Assembly: GCA_020403045.1 (NCBI GenBank)
Contig: JADBYK010000066.1
Location: forward strand, 1-63,487
Direction: 5' to 3'
DNA: 63,487 nucleotides
Origin: Cytophagales bacterium
GTDB lineage: Bacteria > Bacteroidota > Bacteroidia > Cytophagales > Cyclobacteriaceae
The notes beneath the pieces are model-generated. The model was not told the DNA's origin and did not search any database. It was given only the letters and a program-made list of their open reading frames with translations. Below, in pieces: positions 16,702 to 25,611 of this stretch; the stretch's first letter is position 1, and every line of letters begins with the position of its first letter. The translations under genes and the position numbers were made by a program.

Positions 16702-17400
16702 ATGATTGACAAACGTGTATTGAATGCGGACGTGGCCGTTCGAGATATTCCTGACAATGCTATTCTCATGTTAGGTGGCTTTGGATTGTGTGGCATCCCC
16801 GAAAACTGTATTTCGGCACTGCTCCGAAAAGGGATCAAAGGACTCACGTGTATTTCAAATAATGCAGGTGTAGATGACTTTGGCATTGGCCTATTGCTAA
16901 AAACAAGACAGGTCCGAAAAATGATTTCGTCTTACGTGGGTGAAAATGCAGAGTTTGAACGGCAGCTCTTGTCAGGGGAATTAGAAGTTGAGTTGATACC
17001 ACAAGGTACCCTTGCTGAGCGAGTGCGATCAGGTGGCGCAGGCATCCCCGCGTTCTTCACTCCTGCAGGTGTCGGAACCGAAGTTGCGTCCGGAAAAGAG
17101 ACTCGTGTGTTTGAGGGAAAGACCTATCTGATGGAGAACTGGCTTCGGTCTGATTTCTCAATTGTGAAAGCCTGGAAGGGAGATGCAGCCGGAAATTTGG
17201 TTTATAAAGGTACAGCCAGAAATTTTAATCCGATGATGGCCACAGCAGGTAACATTACCATAGCAGAAGTCGAAGAACTGGTGGAGGTAGGCGAATTAGA
17301 CCCGAACGAAATTCATACACCGGGCATCTACGTGCATCGAATTTTTCAGGGCGCTAACTACGAGAAACGCATTGAACAAAAGACGATAACCAAAAATTAA
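16702..17400 (+). CDS. scoA: Succinyl-CoA:3-ketoacid CoA-transferase subunit A
   Basis: Alpha subunit of the enzyme that transfers CoA from succinyl-CoA to acetoacetate, allowing ketone bodies or products of amino-acid breakdown to enter the TCA cycle. The N-terminal motif [15 protein letters not shown] (about 23-37) and [17 protein letters not shown] (about 112-128) are typical of CoA-transferase family I subunit A. Length 232 is normal. It starts with ATG and its stop is one base from the start of scoB, so both subunits are made from one message. Confidence 0.95.
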   Translation: MIDKRVLNADVAVRDIPDNAILMLGGFGLCGIPENCISALLRKGIKGLTCISNNAGVDDFGIGLLLKTRQVRKMISSYVGENAEFERQLLSGELEVELIPQGTLAERVRSGGAGIPAFFTPAGVGTEVASGKETRVFEGKTYLMENWLRSDFSIVKAWKGDAAGNLVYKGTARNFNPMMATAGNITIAEVEELVEVGELDPNEIHTPGIYVHRIFQGANYEKRIEQKTITKN

Positions 17401-17401
17401 T

Positions 17402-18058
17402 ATGTTGGACAAAGTTGGGATTGCAAAAAGAATCGCACAAGAAGTGCGAGACGGAATGTACATCAACCTGGGGATTGGTATTCCGACATTGGTCGCAAAC
17501 TACATCCCGAAAAACATGAATGTAGTTCTGCAATCTGAAAATGGGCTACTAGGTATCGGTCCATTCCCGTTTGAAAAAGACATTGATCCAGACTTAATTA
17601 ATGCGGGCAAACAAACCATCACCATGATGCCCGGTTCGGCTTTGTTTAGCTCGGCAGAAAGTTTCGCAATGATCCGCAGCGGAAAAGTGGACCTTACCAT
17701 TCTTGGCGCCATGGAAGTATCTGAAGCAGGCGATATTGCCAATTGGAAAGTGCCAGGTAAAATGGTGAAGGGTATGGGTGGCGCAATGGACTTGGTTGCT
17801 TCCGCAAAAAATATTATTGTCGCTATGCAGCATTGTAGTAAGGAAGGTGCTTCAAAATTATTACGAAAATGTAGCTTACCTATCACGGGGTTAGGATGTG
17901 TGAAGAAAATTGTTAGTGATTTGGCTGTGCTGGATGTTTTACCTTCCGGTGGGTTTAAGCTGCTAGAAAGAGCACCCGGAGTATCTGTAGAACAAATAAA
18001 AAACGCAACGGAAGGTAGGATATTTATTGATGGCGAAATTCCTGAAATGGTATTGTGA
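17402..18058 (+). CDS. scoB: Succinyl-CoA:3-ketoacid CoA-transferase subunit B
   Basis: Beta subunit with the catalytic glutamate that forms the enzyme-CoA thioester; it sits in SENGLLGIG (about residues 42-50). INLGIGIPTLVANY near the N-terminus is also characteristic. Length 218 is normal. It follows scoA by one base. Together with the acyl-CoA dehydrogenase and ETF genes elsewhere in the window it fits amino-acid and fatty-acid oxidation. Confidence 0.95.
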   Translation: MLDKVGIAKRIAQEVRDGMYINLGIGIPTLVANYIPKNMNVVLQSENGLLGIGPFPFEKDIDPDLINAGKQTITMMPGSALFSSAESFAMIRSGKVDLTILGAMEVSEAGDIANWKVPGKMVKGMGGAMDLVASAKNIIVAMQHCSKEGASKLLRKCSLPITGLGCVKKIVSDLAVLDVLPSGGFKLLERAPGVSVEQIKNATEGRIFIDGEIPEMVL

Positions 18059-18082
18059 CGATTTGTTTAATTTGCACTTAAC

Positions 18083-18265
18083 ATGAAAGTAGTTAAAACC
18101 AACTTTGAAAAACTAGGTGAAAATGAGGACGCTTGGCTAAAGCTTACCGGAGAGCAACGATTAGAACTAATGATAAAACAAAGAGAACTTACCAGAAAAA
18201 AAGGAGTGAATTATTCTTACAAAGGGCAGAAAGTTACTGTCAAACGAGGTGAACCTCTTCAATAA
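18083..18265 (+). CDS. Small basic protein of unknown function, 60 residues
   Basis: A 60-residue Lys- and Glu-rich protein with ATG start. The segment LTGEQRLELMIKQRELTRKK is helical, and GVNYSYKGQKVTVKRG looks like a beta-hairpin. It lies 24 bases after scoB and 62 before gldC on the same strand, so it could be transcribed with either. I recognise no family. Coding is supported by codon-like composition and the absence of any competing frame. Confidence 0.5.
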   Translation: MKVVKTNFEKLGENEDAWLKLTGEQRLELMIKQRELTRKKGVNYSYKGQKVTVKRGEPLQ

Positions 18266-18287
18266 AAGTTTTAGTCTTTCCGGTTCA

Positions 18288-18327
18288 TCTTCAAATCATC
18301 GAATCTTCAAATTTTCAAATCAGCTAA
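18288..18327 (+). repeat. Degenerate octamer array abutting the gldC start codon
   Basis: Five contiguous 8-base units with consensus TCTTCAAA: TCTTCAAA, TCATCGAA, TCTTCAAA, TTTTCAAA, TCAGCTAA. The last unit ends one base before the gldC ATG. Other arrays of 7 or 8-base units in this window also abut start codons, but with different unit sequences. Confidence 0.7.
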
Positions 18328-18660
18328 ATGAAAACTTCCGAAATCAATTTTAAAGTCGAACTAGATAATAATAACATACCCGAAAAAATCTGGTGGGATG
18401 CCACCGAGAAGCCTGATCCGGGACTAAGCGAAACGAAAGCCATCAGCATCTCGCTCTGGGATCATGTGCAAAAAAATACGATGCGTATTGACTTATGGAG
18501 TAAAGAAATGCCGGTGGAAGAAATGAAACGGTTCTACATTGACTGCCTGGGGGGGCTGGCACAAAGCATCTTAAGTTCCACGGGCGATGAGCAAATGTGT
18601 GGAGAGATCAACGCCCTATGCGAACGGATGGCTAAACAAATGATGAACACCAAATCGTAA
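18328..18660 (+). CDS. gldC: Gliding motility protein GldC
   Basis: Cytoplasmic accessory protein of Bacteroidota gliding motility, which depends on the type IX secretion system; it modulates but is not always essential for gliding. The protein begins MKTSEINFKVELDNNNIPE and contains the characteristic ISLWDHVQKNTMRIDLWSKEMPV (in part, about 45-65). Length 110 is normal. In Flavobacterium gldC follows gldB; no gldB is adjacent here. An octamer repeat array directly precedes its ATG. Its presence suggests, but does not prove, that the organism glides. Confidence 0.9.
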   Translation: MKTSEINFKVELDNNNIPEKIWWDATEKPDPGLSETKAISISLWDHVQKNTMRIDLWSKEMPVEEMKRFYIDCLGGLAQSILSSTGDEQMCGEINALCERMAKQMMNTKS

Positions 18661-18719
18661 TTTCCGTGTAGCCGCGGTCAATCAGCGCAAACGATTTAAA
18701 AAAAAGTTAATATCAATCG

Positions 18720-18749
18720 TTTGTATATATCGTTTTTCTTGTAGTTTTA
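18720..18749 (+). promoter_or_regulatory. Probable promoter of the TonB receptor/lipoprotein pair
   Basis: TTTG at 18720-18723 and TAGTTTTA at 18742-18749 are separated by 18 bases and match the Bacteroidota -33/-7 pattern TTTG/TAnnTTTG with one mismatch. The receptor ATG lies 22 bases downstream. Confidence 0.45.
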
Positions 18750-18771
18750 GGGATTAAACTAAATAAACTGT

Positions 18772-21627
18772 ATGAATAAAATCTACTATAAAGCAGTTGT
18801 ACCACTACTTTTTATGGTCTTCGGTACGGCCAGCCTGATGGCACAAACAACCATCTCAGGAAAAGTAACAGATGGCACTACGAAAGAAACCTTAGCTGGC
18901 GTAAACGTGGTGGTGAAGGGGAAAGTGATAGGCACCATCTCAGATGTGAAGGGGGATTTCAATTTAAAACTCAATCAAGCACCGCCCTTTACGCTGGTTT
19001 TTTCTTTTATAGGCTTCCGGACACAAGAGCTGGAAATAAAAGCTGGCTCAGCAGGTGAGGCAAATGGAAGTGCTACAACTGGCCTAGAAATAACGATGGA
19101 AGAGGAATCACTTCTTGGTCAAGAGGTAGTAGTAGCAGCATCCCGGATCGAAGAGAGCATATTGAAATCACCGGTAACTATTGAAAAGATGGACATTTTA
19201 GCCATTCGACAGTCTGCAGCACCTGACTTTTATGACGCATTGGCCAACGTAAAAGGTGTGCAAGCCGCCTCTGGGAGTCTGAATTTTACAGCTATCAACA
19301 CTCGCGGCTTCGCTACTATTGCAAACACCCGGTTTGTGCAATGGGTAGACGGAATGGACACACAAGCTCCGTTGTTGAACTTCCCAACGGGTAGTATTAT
19401 GGGTGTGGGTGAACTTGACGCGGAAAGCGTTGAGTTGATACCCGGTGCAGCGTCTGCGCTATACGGACCCAATGCCTTCAACGGTATCTTGATTATGAAC
19501 AGCAAAAGCGCGTTTGACTATCAGGGACTTAGCGCTCAAGTAAAGGCGGGTATAACGAATTCGACCGCAGCGGGAAGTGACCCGATGACTCAATACAGTA
19601 TACGATATGCAAAGGCGTTCAATAATAAATTCGCTTTTAAAATAGGAGCTTCATTAATGCAAGCAAAAGATTGGCTAGGAAATGACTACAAAACGGATAG
19701 GCTGAACACCGCGTCAACTACCGATTTAAGTGGGCGTCCAAATTTTGACGGTATTAACCTATATGGAGACGAAAATCAAATTCCATTAGCTGCTCTGGCT
19801 GGTTTGCCTAATTTACCTACGGTTACACGGACAGGATTTCGTGAGGAGGATTTAGTTGATAACCGCGATGCAAAAACACTCAAACTTGACGGTGCTTTGT
19901 ACTACAGAATTACCGACAAAATTGAGGTTTCTTATTCCTACCGTTATGGCGGAGGAAGCTCCATTTATCAAGGGGCAGAGAAATATGCCCTTCGCGATTT
20001 CAATCAACAATTTCATAAGGTTGAATTCAAAGGAGATAACTTCTTCTTACGCGGTTATCAGTCTGCGACCGATGCAGGAAAATCGTATAATCTAACCGCT
20101 CTTGGCACATTCATGAATGAAACGTACAGCCCATCCAGCACAGAATGGGTTCCTTCTTTCATCTCTGCTTTTCAAGGATCAGTTCCAGGAGTTGGAGCAG
20201 CAGACGTGAATGCGGCTCGCGCTTTTGCTGACAGAAATAGACCAACCCCAGGAACTCCGGAGTTTACAAATTTGGTAGACCTAATTAAGGCTAACTTCTT
20301 CCAAAAAACACCGACCGGAACGTTCACAGGACCAACGGATGGAATAGCTCGCGTTGCAAGAGGTGGTGCGTCATTTTTTGATAACTCAAAGTTGAACCAC
20401 ATCGAGGGTAATTATAAGTTCTTCAACCAAATTAAATGGGCCGAAATCCAAATTGGAGGTAATTTCCGTCAATATGATTTATTTTCTAATGGTACAATTT
20501 TCAATGAAGCACCTGCTGACGGTGTAAATTTCTCTAGGGTGGTAATCAACGAGTTTGGCGTATATACTCAAATAGCCAAGACGTTTGCAGAGAAGCTAAA
20601 AATCACTGGTTCGTTGCGGTACGATAAAAACGAAAACTTTAACGGCCAATTGTCACCACGTCTGTCAGCAGTTTACGAGCTTGATAAAAACAACAACTTA
20701 CGCGCATCTTTCCAAACTGGGTTTAGAAACCCTGACACACAAGCACAGTTCATTTTCTTCCCAACTGCAGGTCCTACACTTCTTGGAAGTGCCGAAAAAA
20801 ATGCTGGAAGATATGGAGTGCATAATGGTGGTTCATGGACTCAAACTGCATTCACCAATTTTAGAAACGCTGGAGGAAGTTTTGCTGCAGACGGCACTCC
20901 TGTTGGACCCCCCGCTGCGATTAGCATACTCAAAGATCCAGACACAGGTCTGGATAGGCCTGACGCGGTTGCTAATGTGGCATATGTTCAACCAGAACAG
21001 TTACGCTCTTTTGAGCTAGGCTACAAAGGGCTTGCTTTCTCTAAGTTATTGATCGATCTGAACGGTTACTATACTTCGTACACAAACTTCCTTGGCTCTC
21101 AGATTGTTGCTGCTAAATTGCCAACTACCCATCAGGGTCAAGTATCGGCTCCAGGCAGGCTCTTCTCTCTCTACAACAATTCTCCACAAGAGATCAAATC
21201 TTATGGAGTAGGTCTCGGATTAACCTATAGCCTTCCTAAGAATTTTATTATCAATGGAAATTACAACTGGGCAGATCTTGACGCGCAAGAAACGGCCGAG
21301 TTCAATGCCGGTTTTAATACACCAAACAATCGCTTTAGTGTTGGAATTGGCAACCGGAAAGTAGCAAAGAATTTAGGCTTCAACGTAAATTACAGATGGC
21401 AGGAGGATTTTGTTTGGATCTCCTCGTTCGGAAACAACTTGCCTGCTGTGATTCCTTCGTTTGGCGTTTTAGATGCCCAGTTGAATTACAAAGTTTCGGC
21501 TATCAAGTCTATGATAAAAGTCGGAGCAACAAACCTCGGAGGTGGTGACTACCGCACCAATTTGGGTTCTCCATTTGTGGGTCAACAGTACTATATCTCA
21601 ATTACGTTTGATGAATTTTTAAATTAA
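18772..21627 (+). CDS. TonB-dependent outer-membrane receptor
   Basis: Energised outer-membrane transporter. Order of parts: signal peptide (about 1-24, ending LMAQ), carboxypeptidase-regulatory-like domain (about 26-110; ISGKVTDGTTKETLAGVNVVV), plug (about 125-250; GAASALYGPNAFNGILIMNSK near 222-242) and a beta-barrel to the C-terminus, ending in an aromatic-rich strand. At 951 residues it is of usual size. The next gene, 22 bases on, is a GDSL-type lipoprotein, not a SusD protein. That suggests uptake of a product released by an esterase or lipase at the surface. The ligand is unknown. Confidence 0.92.
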   Translation: MNKIYYKAVVPLLFMVFGTASLMAQTTISGKVTDGTTKETLAGVNVVVKGKVIGTISDVKGDFNLKLNQAPPFTLVFSFIGFRTQELEIKAGSAGEANGSATTGLEITMEEESLLGQEVVVAASRIEESILKSPVTIEKMDILAIRQSAAPDFYDALANVKGVQAASGSLNFTAINTRGFATIANTRFVQWVDGMDTQAPLLNFPTGSIMGVGELDAESVELIPGAASALYGPNAFNGILIMNSKSAFDYQGLSAQVKAGITNSTAAGSDPMTQYSIRYAKAFNNKFAFKIGASLMQAKDWLGNDYKTDRLNTASTTDLSGRPNFDGINLYGDENQIPLAALAGLPNLPTVTRTGFREEDLVDNRDAKTLKLDGALYYRITDKIEVSYSYRYGGGSSIYQGAEKYALRDFNQQFHKVEFKGDNFFLRGYQSATDAGKSYNLTALGTFMNETYSPSSTEWVPSFISAFQGSVPGVGAADVNAARAFADRNRPTPGTPEFTNLVDLIKANFFQKTPTGTFTGPTDGIARVARGGASFFDNSKLNHIEGNYKFFNQIKWAEIQIGGNFRQYDLFSNGTIFNEAPADGVNFSRVVINEFGVYTQIAKTFAEKLKITGSLRYDKNENFNGQLSPRLSAVYELDKNNNLRASFQTGFRNPDTQAQFIFFPTAGPTLLGSAEKNAGRYGVHNGGSWTQTAFTNFRNAGGSFAADGTPVGPPAAISILKDPDTGLDRPDAVANVAYVQPEQLRSFELGYKGLAFSKLLIDLNGYYTSYTNFLGSQIVAAKLPTTHQGQVSAPGRLFSLYNNSPQEIKSYGVGLGLTYSLPKNFIINGNYNWADLDAQETAEFNAGFNTPNNRFSVGIGNRKVAKNLGFNVNYRWQEDFVWISSFGNNLPAVIPSFGVLDAQLNYKVSAIKSMIKVGATNLGGGDYRTNLGSPFVGQQYYISITFDEFLN

Positions 21628-21649
21628 TCCACGTAGAAAAAATTAAGCT

Positions 21650-23323
21650 ATGAAAAAGACTAAAATTATATACATCGCAATAGCAGCGACAATCATCGTT
21701 GGGTCATGTAAGCAAGAGCCAATCAAACTAACTCCTCCAGAGGTTGTGACACCACCTGTTGTAACGCCTACGAAAGGTTCAGCTGACTTCACGAAATTTG
21801 TAGCAATTGGTAATTCCCTTACTGCTGGTTATCAAGCTGGCGCGCTTTTTACTGAAGGACAAAAAAATTCTCTTGGCGCAATTCTAGCTCAGCAGTTTGC
21901 AACTGTGGGTGGTGGCGCGTTCAACCAGCCCGATATCAATTCTGTTAACGGCTTCAACACCACAACTACGAACCCACCGGCTGGTAGTGCCACTATTCTC
22001 GGAAGAATAGTATTGTTTGATCCTGACGGCTCTGGTCCAAGAACAGCCGGGCCTGCTGCGTTAGGAACTCCGGCAAGAACAGTAACCTGCCCATCAACAG
22101 TGTCCACTCCTGCTGTGCCCGGGTCAGGTAATGCCCCAGCTGCTTTTTCTGGCAACAAGGCTGCGTTAAATAACTTCGGGGTACCGGGGATACAACTAAT
22201 ACAAGCGATCATACCACAAACTGGAGGCCCATCTACTGGTAACCCAGCATTCAATCCGTTCTATCAACGATTTGCTTCAAACCCGGGGACGTCAACTATT
22301 TTGGGAGATGCTGTTGCCGCAAACGGTTCTTTCTTCATGTTCTTTTTGGGCAATAATGATATCCTTGGGTACGCAACAACCGGTGGATCCGGTGCTATAC
22401 CATTAACAACACTTGGAGGTGCTCCTGGGCCGGGAACTGGTTTTCAGGCTACCTACCAATCAGCAATAGGGACATTACTTGCTGCAAACCCAAATTCAAA
22501 AGGCGTTGTGGGTAACATACCTAACGTAACAAATATTCCCTTCTTTCTTACAGTGAGGTTTAATGCCGTTACACTAACGGCTGATCAGGCTACTGCATTG
22601 AATGGCGGTTTCGCTGGATACAACGCAATACTTGATGCTATAAAGGGCAATCCTAGCCTACTGGCATTATCTGGTTCTTCAGCGGCAAACTTAGACGCTC
22701 GAAAAGTAACATACACAACTGGAGCTGGTAATAGAATTCTAATCGCAGAAAAGACTACGGAGTTTCCTGACTTAGGAGCTACTTTCGATGCGCTTCGAAC
22801 TGCTGGTCAGATAACCCAAGCCCAACGAGATGGTTTGGAGCCATACAGGAGAGTAAGACAAGCGACATCCACTGACTTAATTACTCTTTCGGCTGGAGCC
22901 GTTCTCGGTTCATGCTTTAATAACATTCCCACTGCAATTATAGGAACGTCAGTGCCGCTGGCAGATCAGTTTGTTTTGATACCATCTGAGATTCAGGCTA
23001 TTCTTACCAGGACAGCAGAGTTCAATGCTGTCATCAAGGCAGCTGCAGATAATAGTAACAATCGACTCGCTTTAGCAGACGTAAATGCAGTGTTCGCTAA
23101 ACTAATAACAGATCGCCTCCAGATAATCGATGGAGTTGCCGTCTCACCAAGTTTTGCGCCTCCAACAGGTGTTTTTTCTGAAGATGGAGTTCACCCCAAC
23201 AACAGAGGCTCTGCCTACTTGGCTAATGTCTTTATAGACGCAATCAATGCCAAGTTTGGAGCTTCTATTCCTCGGGCTAATCTGTCAAAGTTCAGTGGAA
23301 CACTTTTACCTATTAATCCTTAA
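21650..23323 (+). CDS. Surface SGNH/GDSL-type hydrolase lipoprotein
   Basis: Predicted lipoprotein: signal peptide with lipobox ending at Cys20 (IVGSC). The SGNH blocks are present: GNSLTAGY with the nucleophile Ser (about 55-62), GNND near 228, and DGVHPN near 518, which holds the Asp and His. These flank long Gly/Ala/Pro/Thr-rich insertions, making the protein 557 residues, about twice the family core. Probably an esterase or acyl hydrolase at the cell surface that works with the TonB receptor encoded just upstream. A UUCG-loop terminator follows. The substrate is unknown. Confidence 0.82.
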   Translation: MKKTKIIYIAIAATIIVGSCKQEPIKLTPPEVVTPPVVTPTKGSADFTKFVAIGNSLTAGYQAGALFTEGQKNSLGAILAQQFATVGGGAFNQPDINSVNGFNTTTTNPPAGSATILGRIVLFDPDGSGPRTAGPAALGTPARTVTCPSTVSTPAVPGSGNAPAAFSGNKAALNNFGVPGIQLIQAIIPQTGGPSTGNPAFNPFYQRFASNPGTSTILGDAVAANGSFFMFFLGNNDILGYATTGGSGAIPLTTLGGAPGPGTGFQATYQSAIGTLLAANPNSKGVVGNIPNVTNIPFFLTVRFNAVTLTADQATALNGGFAGYNAILDAIKGNPSLLALSGSSAANLDARKVTYTTGAGNRILIAEKTTEFPDLGATFDALRTAGQITQAQRDGLEPYRRVRQATSTDLITLSAGAVLGSCFNNIPTAIIGTSVPLADQFVLIPSEIQAILTRTAEFNAVIKAAADNSNNRLALADVNAVFAKLITDRLQIIDGVAVSPSFAPPTGVFSEDGVHPNNRGSAYLANVFIDAINAKFGASIPRANLSKFSGTLLPINP

Positions 23324-23343
23324 TCATCGTCAGGTTTTTTAAT

Positions 23344-23368
23344 AAAAAAGGGCTTCGGCCCTTTTTTT
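23344..23368 (+). terminator. Rho-independent terminator with TTCG loop
   Basis: Stem AAAAAAGGGC/GCCCTTTTTT with a TTCG tetraloop and a T-run, 20 bases after the lipoprotein stop. Confidence 0.92.
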
Positions 23369-23400
23369 ATTGCTCAACTATTTTCAAGTAAATTACGATT

Positions 23401-23437
23401 TACTCAATACTTTGAGTATTTTTACTCAATATATTGA
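23401..23437 (+). promoter_or_regulatory. Alternating TACTCAA/TTGAGTA half-sites upstream of the AAA_14 gene
   Basis: TACTCAA (23401-23407), TTGAGTA (23412-23418), TACTCAA (23423-23429) and TTGA (23434-23437) alternate with spacers of four or five bases, and the last pair forms a perfect 12-base palindrome TCAATATATTGA. The site ends six bases before the ATG. It looks like a multi-site operator or a leader able to form alternative hairpins. Confidence 0.5.
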
Positions 23438-23442
23438 ACAAA

Positions 23443-24633
23443 ATGTCAATATCATTCATTCGTACTCATTATCAAAAAGTTACAGATAGGCTTAGAGAAC
23501 CAAGAAAGCTCATTCAGGCTATTTATGGCCCCCGCCAAGTGGGAAAAACCACGGTAGTAACGCAAGTCTTAAAGGACCTAAAAACTCCGTATTTGTTTAT
23601 CTCAGCAGATGGCACGAATTCTAATCCTGCATGGATTGACCTGCAATGGAATACGGCCCGTGAACTCTCCAAGCAGTCGGAGTCACCCGACTTTATTCTG
23701 GTGATTGACGAGATTCAAAAAATCGGCAATTGGAGTGAAGTGGTAAAAAAGAATTGGGACTTGGATACGCAACAAAGAACACCAATCAAAGTTTTATTGC
23801 TGGGTTCTTCGCGGTTGCTATTGCAACAAGGCCTAACTGAGTCATTGGCAGGTCGCTTCGAAACCATTTTTATGGGGCATTGGACGTTCCCAGAAATGAA
23901 TGCAGCTTTTGGCTGGAATGCCAATACCTATACTTGGTTTGGAGGCTATCCTGGAGCCGCATCGCTAATCAATGACCCTGACCGATGGAGGAACTACGTT
24001 TCAGATTCCCTCATAGAATCCAGTATTTCGCGCGACATATTGATGCTCACACGTGTTGACAAGCCCGCCTTGATGCGGAAGCTCTTTGAATTGGGATGCA
24101 CATACTCTGGTCAGATTTTGTCCTACACCAAAATGCAAGGACAATTGCAAGATGCCGGAAACACTACTACGCTCGCCAATTATTTGAACCTGCTTGATAC
24201 GGCAGGATTACTAGGTGGACTTGAAAAATTTTCTTCTAACAAATTGTCTGTGCGTAGCTCAAACCCGAAATTTCAAGTTCACAATAATGCCCTGTTAACA
24301 GTGCAACGCTCGGAAACGTTAAACGAAGCTCTGGCAAAACCTGAATTGTGGGACCGCTTTGTAGAGTCATCCATTGGAGCATTTCTGATCAACGAATCGC
24401 TTCGTGACAAGTTTAATGTGCACTATTGGCGGCATCGAAACCACGAGGTGGATTTTGTGCTGGAGCAACGCGGCAAAGTGATTGGATTGGAGATCAAAAG
24501 TGGCGCAAAACAAAAAGCGTCTGGGATGGCAGCCTTTCAAAAGGAAATGAAGCCCGACAAAGTCTTTTTGATCGGCAGTGGAGCAATGCCGTGGGAAGAA
24601 TTTTTACGAATGCGTCCTGCCGAATTGTTCTAG
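23443..24633 (+). CDS. AAA_14/DUF4143 ATP-binding protein
   Basis: P-loop ATPase of the AAA_14 family with C-terminal DUF4143, a winged-helix plus PD-(D/E)XK-like fold. Walker A is GPRQVGKTT (about 29-37), Walker B FILVIDEIQ (about 86-94), and a sensor-like LLLGSSR follows. In DUF4143, EVDFVLE and GLEIKSG (near 340-355) resemble the nuclease-fold core. The function is not established; the genes are scattered and often mobile across prokaryotes. ATG at 23443 is used, not the TTG at 23434. The 3' end overlaps the convergent metF by four bases. An array of inverted half-sites directly upstream suggests autoregulation. Confidence 0.88.
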   Translation: MSISFIRTHYQKVTDRLREPRKLIQAIYGPRQVGKTTVVTQVLKDLKTPYLFISADGTNSNPAWIDLQWNTARELSKQSESPDFILVIDEIQKIGNWSEVVKKNWDLDTQQRTPIKVLLLGSSRLLLQQGLTESLAGRFETIFMGHWTFPEMNAAFGWNANTYTWFGGYPGAASLINDPDRWRNYVSDSLIESSISRDILMLTRVDKPALMRKLFELGCTYSGQILSYTKMQGQLQDAGNTTTLANYLNLLDTAGLLGGLEKFSSNKLSVRSSNPKFQVHNNALLTVQRSETLNEALAKPELWDRFVESSIGAFLINESLRDKFNVHYWRHRNHEVDFVLEQRGKVIGLEIKSGAKQKASGMAAFQKEMKPDKVFLIGSGAMPWEEFLRMRPAELF

Positions 24634-25586
24634 AACAACTGCTTGGCTATTTTATAAATGGGGTCTGACTTGCCCATTGAATAGAAGTGTACCAAAGGCA
24701 CACCAAACTTCATGAGCTCTTTGGATTGATTTACACACCACTCTATTCCTAATTGCTTAACCGCTGCATTGTCTTTGCATTTCTCGATTTCATCGGCAAG
24801 TTCTTCGGGTAGGTCAATGTGGAAAATAGTTGGGAGCACATTGGCTTGGACCTTTGCGGTAATTGGCTTAATGCCTGGAATTATAGGAACAGTAATTCCG
24901 ACATCTCTACACTTATCAACAAAGTCAAAATAAGCTTTGTTATCAAAAAACATTTGAGTAACAATATACTCTGCGCCCAAATCCACCTTGTTCTTTAAAA
25001 ATTTTAAATCAGTTTTCAGGTTCGGAGAGGAAAAGTGCTTTTCAGGATAGCCTGATACACCTATGCAAAAGTTAGTTGGCGTAGCATGTTGTAGCTCCTC
25101 ATCAATAAACTTGCCGTTGTTCATACTCACAATTTGTTCCACCAATTCAGATGCGTATCGGTGGCCATCCGGTTCGGGTATAAACTTAGCTTCAGATTTA
25201 ATGGCATCACCTTGTAGCGCGAGCACGTTATCAATGCCTAAGAATTGCAAATCGATTAACGCATTTTCCGTCTCTTCTTTATTAAACCCGCCACAAATAA
25301 TATGAGGAACAGTATCTACTTTATAATGGTTTTGGATAGCTGCGCAAATACCCACTGTTCCGGGTCGTTTGCGGGTAGATCTTTTCTCTAATAGTCCGTT
25401 CTCCTTTTTCTTGTAAACATACTCCTCTCTGTGGTAGGTCACATCAATGAACGGAGGTTTGAATTCCATCAATGGATCCATGTTATCAAATAAGGTTCTG
25501 ATATTTTCTCCCTTCAATGGCGGAAGAATTTCAAGGCTAAAAAGAGTTCTGCCGTTGGCGTTTTTTATGTGATCAGTTACTTTCAT
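24630..25586 (-). CDS. metF: 5,10-methylenetetrahydrofolate reductase
   Basis: Flavoprotein that reduces methylene-THF to methyl-THF, the methyl donor of methionine synthase. The TIM-barrel sequence has SLEILPPL near 17, a catalytic-region Glu, HIICGGFNKEETENAL, and NVLALQGD near 134. Length 318 is normal for bacterial MetF without a regulatory domain. It is last in the met operon, after metH and the S23-A gene. Its ATG forms part of the last unit of an octamer repeat that is complementary to the large array upstream of S23-A, so RNA pairing could affect its translation. Confidence 0.95.
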   Translation of the reverse strand: MKVTDHIKNANGRTLFSLEILPPLKGENIRTLFDNMDPLMEFKPPFIDVTYHREEYVYKKKENGLLEKRSTRKRPGTVGICAAIQNHYKVDTVPHIICGGFNKEETENALIDLQFLGIDNVLALQGDAIKSEAKFIPEPDGHRYASELVEQIVSMNNGKFIDEELQHATPTNFCIGVSGYPEKHFSSPNLKTDLKFLKNKVDLGAEYIVTQMFFDNKAYFDFVDKCRDVGITVPIIPGIKPITAKVQANVLPTIFHIDLPEELADEIEKCKDNAAVKQLGIEWCVNQSKELMKFGVPLVHFYSMGKSDPIYKIAKQLF

Positions 25587-25609
25587 GTGCTGATGTGTTA
25601 AAGTGTTGA
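25584..25609 (-). repeat. Downstream repeat arm of cassette S23-A, running into the metF ATG
   Basis: On the minus strand the units are AACACTTT, AACACATC and AGCACATG, the last including the metF start codon. On the plus strand GTGTTAAAGTGTTGA (25595-25609) is the exact reverse complement of TCAACACTTTAACAC, which occurs six times in the array on the other side of S23-A. Confidence 0.85.
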
Positions 25610-25611
25610 TG

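Noticed and set aside
17500-17886. Antisense ORF of 128 residues inside scoB
   Set aside because: Shadow of a conserved enzyme gene; no plausible product.
21889-22254. Antisense ORF of 121 residues inside the GDSL lipoprotein gene
   Set aside because: It mirrors a Gly/Ala/Pro-rich stretch whose complement is naturally free of stops; no start context or family similarity.
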